NCBI GenBank assembly: GCA_947095585.1
Contig: OX352762.1
Location: 13,123,969 to 13,187,968, forward strand
DNA from: Nephrocerus scutellatus
Taxonomy: Eukaryota; Arthropoda; Insecta; Diptera; Pipunculidae
Direction: 5' to 3'
DNA: 64,000 nt
The translations under genes and the position numbers were made by a program. This document shows, piece by piece, positions 58,720 through 64,000 of the stretch. Each line of letters opens with the position of its first letter. Position 1 is the first letter of the stretch. Under the pieces are notes generated by a model that was not told where the DNA came from, did not search any database, and saw only the letters and a program-made list of their open reading frames with translations.

Positions 58720-58992
58720 CCTCGAGGAGGAGGTTCGTGGTTCGAATCCCAGTAATACCAAAAGTATTTTTCACGGTGTGCCACCTCTCGCGAATGGGTT
58801 ACAAACGTTCCGAGAGTAATAACTCGTTACGGGAAGTTTCTCCAATTTGCCGTTCGGAGCCGGCCTTAAATTGTAGTTACCGTCCATTTGTGTCCAAAAA
58901 TATAAATGCGCAACACAAATGGTCGCGAGAAGCTAGGCCTTGGACCGCAATGGTCTGTCGCGCCGAATATTATTATTATTATTATTATTAAT
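58720..58992 (+). mobile_element. tRNA-derived SINE, copy 4
   Basis: It is 5'-truncated but keeps the perfect B box (GGTTCGAATCCC), the family body ending GGTCTGTCGCGCCGAATATT, and the longest TTATTATTATTATT tail of the four copies. It is probably the youngest. Confidence 0.75.
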
Positions 58993-59474
58993 ATCAGCAC
59001 TCATTTATGGGAAAACCCTGCCTTGAAATTCGGAACGAACGAACGGCGACCGTCTGGTTGATTTGTGCAAAGTCAACCACCATGTCATTGGATGCACACA
59101 TTGTTGGAGCATAAGCATATAGCTCAAAAATCAAACTAATCCATTTTGCGATAAGTTGGCGCTATAGGAGTTGCCATTTAGACTTGGTGCTGACATCTGA
59201 TCAGAACGTGATTATTATCTTATGATGGTAGCACGTATACGACTTCGTATTGTATCCGTTAGAAACTTCACTTCTATAGCGATGCATAACATAGTATGCA
59301 ACATTTTCGTAAGCTGCTATCTTTTATGTAAAAAATCCTTTTGAAACTATAGAAGAAATGCGGAAAGATCACATTGCATGGATATATATGTAGATTCCTG
59401 AAGACGGATAGAATAATTTTTTTTTCTCTTAAAGCTTGAGTCATAGCATTATACTCAGCAGTACATAGAGAAAT
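58993..59474. other. Intergenic, nothing recognised
   Basis: AT-rich spacer with no supported gene. Confidence 0.35.
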
Positions 59475-59780
59475 GCTTAAATCCCAGAAGTACAGCGGTC
59501 GGTCCAATTTCTGAGCACTTTTTGGATTGTGTGCGGCTCTATTTCGGCAATAGTAGCTTCGATATTGGCTTTCAACTGCTCAATTGTTTGTGGATCGTCC
59601 GCATAACACTTGTCCCAAAAATAAAAATCCAAAGGCGTCAAATCACAGCTCCTTGCCGGCAAATTCACGTCACCATTTTGACTGATAATGCGGCCATTGA
59701 ATTTTTGACGCACTTCCGCTATTGTAACGCCCCCGATGTGTGTCCGTACTGTCGATGTGCTTGTCCACAGGCCAGCAATT
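59475..59780 (-). mobile_element. DD41D mariner transposase relic, minus strand
   Basis: The minus strand encodes KFNGRIISQNGDVNLPARSC and DLTPLDFYFWD, then TIEQLKANIEATIAEIEPH, the C-terminal third of the same transposase type as at 48.2 kb. The spacing LPARSCDLTPLD is preserved. The rest is lost. Confidence 0.75.
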
Positions 59781-59929
59781 CTGGCACTGAGCGAAACTCA
59801 AGTATTTGAGAATTCTTCAGATTTAAATCTGCCTAGGTATAGCTTGGTGCCAATAATTTTTTCCAATGTTCCAATGCGGATTTTAATTTCATATTGCTGA
59901 GAGTAGAGTGATGGTACAACATTCACTAT

Positions 59930-61640
59930 ACTGCTTTCTTTATGGAACCCCAACTTAGACAGAGTTTCAACATTTCACGAGTTTGATGTACTGTCTGATT
60001 CAAATGCAAGAATTGTCACAAATGATGATAACACTGAAATCGTTTTTCCGGCGATTTTAATGTACATCTGGGTGGCTTCTCCATTCTGGCCAGACAACAC
60101 CCGTACCAAGGGATTAATAAACCACGCAGTTAGAGAAAAAAAACCACAAAAACAGTATGGTAATACGAGAAAGCAAATTGGGCGGTTTTAACAACTTTCT
60201 TTTGGGGTATTAACTGGTTGCTATTATTTCGCGATAGCAACGTGAATGCCGCTGCTGATGCAATCACAAACATCGTCCTTATTGGTATGCGAGACTTTAT
60301 CCCTTCCAGGAATAAGTCTGTCAAACCAAAGGAAGATCAATGGTGTGACTCAAGCTGTAAAGTGGCTTCTAGTATTAGAGAGGTATGCTTTCGGTTTTAC
60401 AAAGCAAACCCTACACAGGAAAACCGAATAAATTTTAAACGAACCAGAAATGATTACAATGCCCATCATCGGCGAGTCAAATTCGCCTGCGGCCGAAAAT
60501 TTAGGCAAAAAATACTACATTGTAGTAAACAAAGGTAGTAAACATTTCTGGTCTTTCGTGAAAGGAATCAAAAATACAGCCTCGTCCTCGATTCCAACGC
60601 TCATTTATAATTAGAATGACGCTACAGTTGTCAGCTCTAATGACAAGGCCAATCTGTTTGCTGCGCATTTTGCAGCTAGCTCCACGCTTCCAGATTGTGC
60701 ATTGCTGCTGCACCTGCACCTCCGAGTATTGAACACTCTATGGGACAGATATTCATTCGTACTCGTGCAGTTGCTAGAGTTTTAAACCATCTCAACATTC
60801 ACAAATCCGCTGGGCCAGATGGTATTTCCCCAATAGTTCTCAAGAGGTTTTTTTTTCTAAACTGGCATTACCATTGAGTAAGCTTTTCCATCTATCCTAT
60901 TCTTCTGGACTCTTCCCGAGAAGTTTGAAAACAGCCTTTGTCCAGCCCATACCCAAAAAATGCGAGCCGTCGTCTCCTTCTTCGTACCGACCCATTGCAC
61001 TTACATCCATTCTTTCTTTCTTTCTTTATCATGGAATCGCAGACTTATGAAATATCTTGAAACTAACGAAATCCTTAGTGACCGGCAAAATGGATTTTGT
61101 GGGCAAAGTTCTACTGGTGATTTGATGGTATATCACACCGAACAGTGGAACCGGTCATTGCTTCAATTTGGAGAATGCAAAACTGTTGCACTCGATATTT
61201 TTAAGGCATTTGACAGAGCTTGGTATCAAGCGCTTTTGTCGAAAATGCGTGCTAATGGAGTCGATGATAGACTGCTTCACTGTATTAGAAGCCATTTTTT
61301 GGACCGCTCAATTCAAGTTGTATTGGACGGTTTCATATCTAAAGTTCATTACTTAAATGATGGCGTTCCCCAGGGCTCTGTTGTGTCTCCGACTCTCTTC
61401 CTCATTTTTGTTAATGATCTCTTATCTCTGACTTCTAATACAATTTACTCTTTCGCTGACGACAGCAATCTCAGCTTATCATATACGTTTGAGGAACTCC
61501 ACTTCTCATGTGGAACACAAACAACTTCGTATGTTAAGCACGTCAAATTCTGACATAGATAGCATACAATACAATAGGGAGAAATCAGTTGAGTAGAATT
61601 TAACGCTTCCAAAATCCAATGCTGTCTCCCTTTCGTCTAA
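59930..61640 (+). mobile_element. Jockey/I/CR1-like LINE family B, long decayed copy
   Basis: It retains endonuclease fragments (NARIVTNDDNTEIVF), a linker frame at 60218-60538 (EDQWCDSSCKVASSIREVCF), and RT (HKSAGPDGISPIVLK, DRQNGFCGQSSTGDLMVYH, LDIFKAFDRAWYQAL, GVPQGSVVSPTLFLIF). An intact catalytic FADD box (SFADDSNLSLSY) is also kept. A TTCTTTCTTTCTTTC stretch at about 61010 interrupts it. Frame breaks make it inactive. Confidence 0.85.
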
Positions 61641-62340
61641 GCGAAGAAGAAATATTTCACTTCTTCTGATCTGGCACTACACTATCTGAAATATCTTGAA
61701 ACTAATGTACTGCCGGCCACAAAGGATTTCGTGGGCAACGTTCTACTGGTGATTTTATGATACCTACATCTCACCGAACAGTGGAACCGGTCCTTGCATC
61801 AATTAGGTGAAAACAAAGCTGTTGCACTTGATATTTCGAAGGCATTTGACAGAGTTTGTCATCAAGCTCTTTTGTCCAAAATCCGAGCTTATGGAGTCGA
61901 TGAAAAACTATTTCATTATATTAAAAGTTTTCTCTTTGAGAATTCAATCGAAGCTTTTTAGGACGGTTTCAAATCTGAGATTCATCACATAAATGCTGGC
62001 GCTCACCAGGGCTGTGTTCTGTCTTCGACACTTTTTATCATTTGTATTAATGAGCTCTTGAAATTTTTTACTACATCTGATGTGGCTACCATTTACAGGG
62101 CGTTTATTTGCACCAAACTTGAGTATAATTGTCATATGTGGTGTGGTGCACTTAAAACTACCTTGGATCAATTGCATTGAATACAAAACTGTGCGATAAA
62201 ACTTATCGGCGACGTAAACAGCGAAATCAATAGACGTTTGTTTTATCAGCGGAACTCAAGAGAAATAGCCAGTTGCATTCCACCTCTCCTTGAATTCAAC
62301 CGCAATACTCGAGTAGATTTGATGGCAGAGGTCACATAGG
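61641..62340 (+). mobile_element. Second, partial family B copy in tandem with the first
   Basis: It repeats the RT segment (KAVALDISKAFDRV-like at 61.8 kb, CHQALLSKIRAYGVDEKL in frame), then jumps to the C-terminal part (TIYRAFICTKLEYNCHMW-like near 62.1 kb, NRNTRVDLMAE at 62.3 kb). An internal deletion removed the catalytic box region. It has the same orientation as the preceding copy. Confidence 0.7.
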
Positions 62341-63314
62341 CGTGCATAGAAATTGAGGGATCTAAGACAGATTGGAAGAACCCTTCACAGCATCCGATTA
62401 AGAATATTGGCCAGCGCCAAAAAGTCAGTTTGCGAATACCTAAATTTGTTTATATTTCCTGTTAATCTTTTTTTTTTCTGTGCTCTGTAGCCGCCGGTAT
62501 TAGTTCCTCGAAGTTTTATTCTCAGATGACCGCATTATTTTTGAAATTTTGTATTTATTTAAAATTTAAATGATAAATCATATATCCATTATGAATAAAC
62601 ATCAACTTGAATAGAAAGTGGGGGATAAAGAAATTGAAGAATTGTGAATAAGTTGTGAAGATTAATATTTATGTGTATGTGAGTAGAAAAAAAATCATAA
62701 AAGATTCTCACTTTTGACTCTCTCTCTAATCTCTAATCCAGATACACACAAAGATACGAATCGAATCTATTACAAGAACCTCATTTTCCGTTATGATTGA
62801 ATCTTCTGATCATATGAAAATAGGTTTTTTTTTTCTGCCATCGATCAGCTATCGAGGTGATTTCGATTTCGCTCGACTTTTCTTTCTGAAATTAAACCAA
62901 CAAATTTGTATCAAATCTGAGTTCGAGGCTGATGCGAGAAATCAGTGCTAACTCTTTTTATCACAAATTGAGGAGTGAGAGCGTATCGGAAAAATCGTGC
63001 ATTGCAATGACAATTCAATTAGAATCTCGGAGGGTGCATTAACTCATTGAAATTGAAATAGAGCGCTCAGAAGAAGTCTGGTGAAAGTGTTGCTGTTGCT
63101 GTTAAAGAAGAACATTTTGCAAAACGCGAATTATGTGTAGCAATCGCCTCTTTTTTTGTTGATAGTTTAGATAAAAATTAGCATAATCTTAATTCTTCAT
63201 AACCAGCAGAAAAATTAAAAAAATAAAAATGTATTTCTAAAATAAGGCTTTTGTTTTATACCTATAACAGATGTTAATACTGCAATTTCATTAAAATTAA
63301 TTAAAAAAGAAAGT
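62341..63314. other. Intergenic, nothing recognised
   Basis: AT-rich DNA. A T run at about 63303-63308 (minus strand) can terminate pol III transcription of the tRNA that follows. Confidence 0.4.
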
Positions 63315-63386
63315 TTCCCATACCGGGAATCGAACCCGGGCCTTCTGGGTGAAAGCCAGATATCCTAGCCACTAGACCATATGGGA
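63315..63386 (-). tRNA. tRNA-Glu (anticodon TTC)
   Basis: Read on the minus strand: the acceptor TCCCATA pairs with TATGGGA, the A box is TGGTCTAGTGGCTAGGA, the anticodon loop is GCTTTCAC, the B box is GGTTCGATTCC and the discriminator is A. It is 72 nt and intact, with a downstream T6 terminator. Confidence 0.97.
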
Positions 63387-64000
63387 TATAAGTACAAACC
63401 GGCATTATGTTTATATTATGATTGCTTTGAGTTTCTGACGTAAAACAAATGTGGAGGAATTTTTATTTGTTTGTGTTCTCATTGTGAATACCATCTGTGA
63501 TTAAAGTACAAGAAAAGACAATAATGTCGAATTTTTTTTGTTTTAGATATCTGCGCTCGAGCTCAGATTTTTTCTCGAAAAAACCTAACACGAAAGCCGA
63601 GAATCTTTTGTTTACATTGTTTAGTTGCATGTGTTGTTGTTGCTGGTCATGAAAAGAGGGGTAAATCTCCCAAAATTTCAAGATACATATGTTAAGAGGG
63701 GAAATTCGATCTACGGTAGATTGGTTTTTTGGTAAAAACTAACTACTTGACATAAGTAAAATTGCATTGCTGTTGTCATTATGCACCAACAACGCGATAG
63801 CTTTTGTCGCTTCGCAGCTACTTTACCACAGTTGTTTGAGTAGCTACTGTTATGTGATGTTCTATTCACCCAAATAGTTGGATCTGCATAAAAAAAAGGC
63901 GGCAAAAATCAAGAGATTGTTTGATCTAGATCAACTTTCAGAAATCGCAATTTAAATTTACCCCCCCCCCTCCCCTTTTCTTCCAAATATGTTTAAAATT
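63387..64000. other. Intergenic, nothing recognised
   Basis: No supported gene. A C homopolymer tract lies at about 63961-63970 near the window edge. Confidence 0.4.

Noticed and set aside
1..64000. CRISPR array, operon or bacterial mobile island
   Set aside because: No regularly spaced short repeats with unique spacers, no ribosome binding sites or gene packing; introns, SINEs and pol III tRNAs show a eukaryotic genome.

Overview
This window is animal nuclear DNA: AT-rich, intron-bearing and dominated by decayed transposable elements. Several things point to a higher (brachyceran) fly. One gene is a good match to multiple wing hairs (mwh), translation starts follow an insect-type ATCAAATG context, a DD41D (rosa-type) mariner is present, and there are short-tailed RTE/Jockey-type retrotransposons and elements resembling the fly mini-me/DINE-1 group. 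I cannot name the species. A tephritid-like fly is a guess.

Host genes. (1) 898-2743 (+): the last four exons of a rhodopsin-family peptide-type GPCR; its 5' end is not recognisable here. (2) 9239-10633 and 14716-16110 (-): two intronless paralogues, each 464 residues, secreted, of a family I do not recognise. They sit inside a large tandem duplication. (3) 18682-19769 and 34300-35359 (-): two three-exon CRAL-TRIO (alpha-tocopherol-transfer-like) lipid carriers, each 311 residues and with the same intron phases. (4) 43596-52902 (-): an eight-exon gene that splices in frame to 851 codons and encodes a GBD-FH3 protein without FH1/FH2 domains, best explained as mwh. (5) tRNA-Asp(GTC) and tRNA-Glu(CTC) lie inside the first coding intron of mwh, and tRNA-Glu(TTC) lies at 63.3 kb.

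Mobile DNA. Recurrent families, labelled here by letter: B, a Jockey/I/CR1-like LINE; C and G, RTE-like LINEs; D, an RTE-like LINE with an (ATG)n 3' tail; E, a LINE with RNase H and a C-terminal CCHC-type finger; F, a single RT fragment; a tRNA-derived SINE with good A and B boxes; rosa-type mariners; and a non-coding repeat with a (GTCY)/(GGCT) microsatellite head and a minisatellite of roughly 120 bp. Nesting gives relative ages. For example, the E element was duplicated together with the secreted-protein gene, and each copy was then hit by a different retrotransposon.

Layout: 0-3 kb GPCR; 3-9 kb retroelements; 9-16.5 kb duplicated secreted genes; 18.7-19.8 kb CRAL-TRIO 1; 20-34 kb repeat field; 34.3-35.4 kb CRAL-TRIO 2; 36-43 kb retroelements; 43.6-52.9 kb mwh, whose introns hold a 1 kb GATA/GAGATA-type satellite, mariners and tRNAs; 54-64 kb retroelements and a tRNA. 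The genes do not form an operon or an obvious pathway. All splice models come from reading consensus sites and reading frames by eye, without transcript data.
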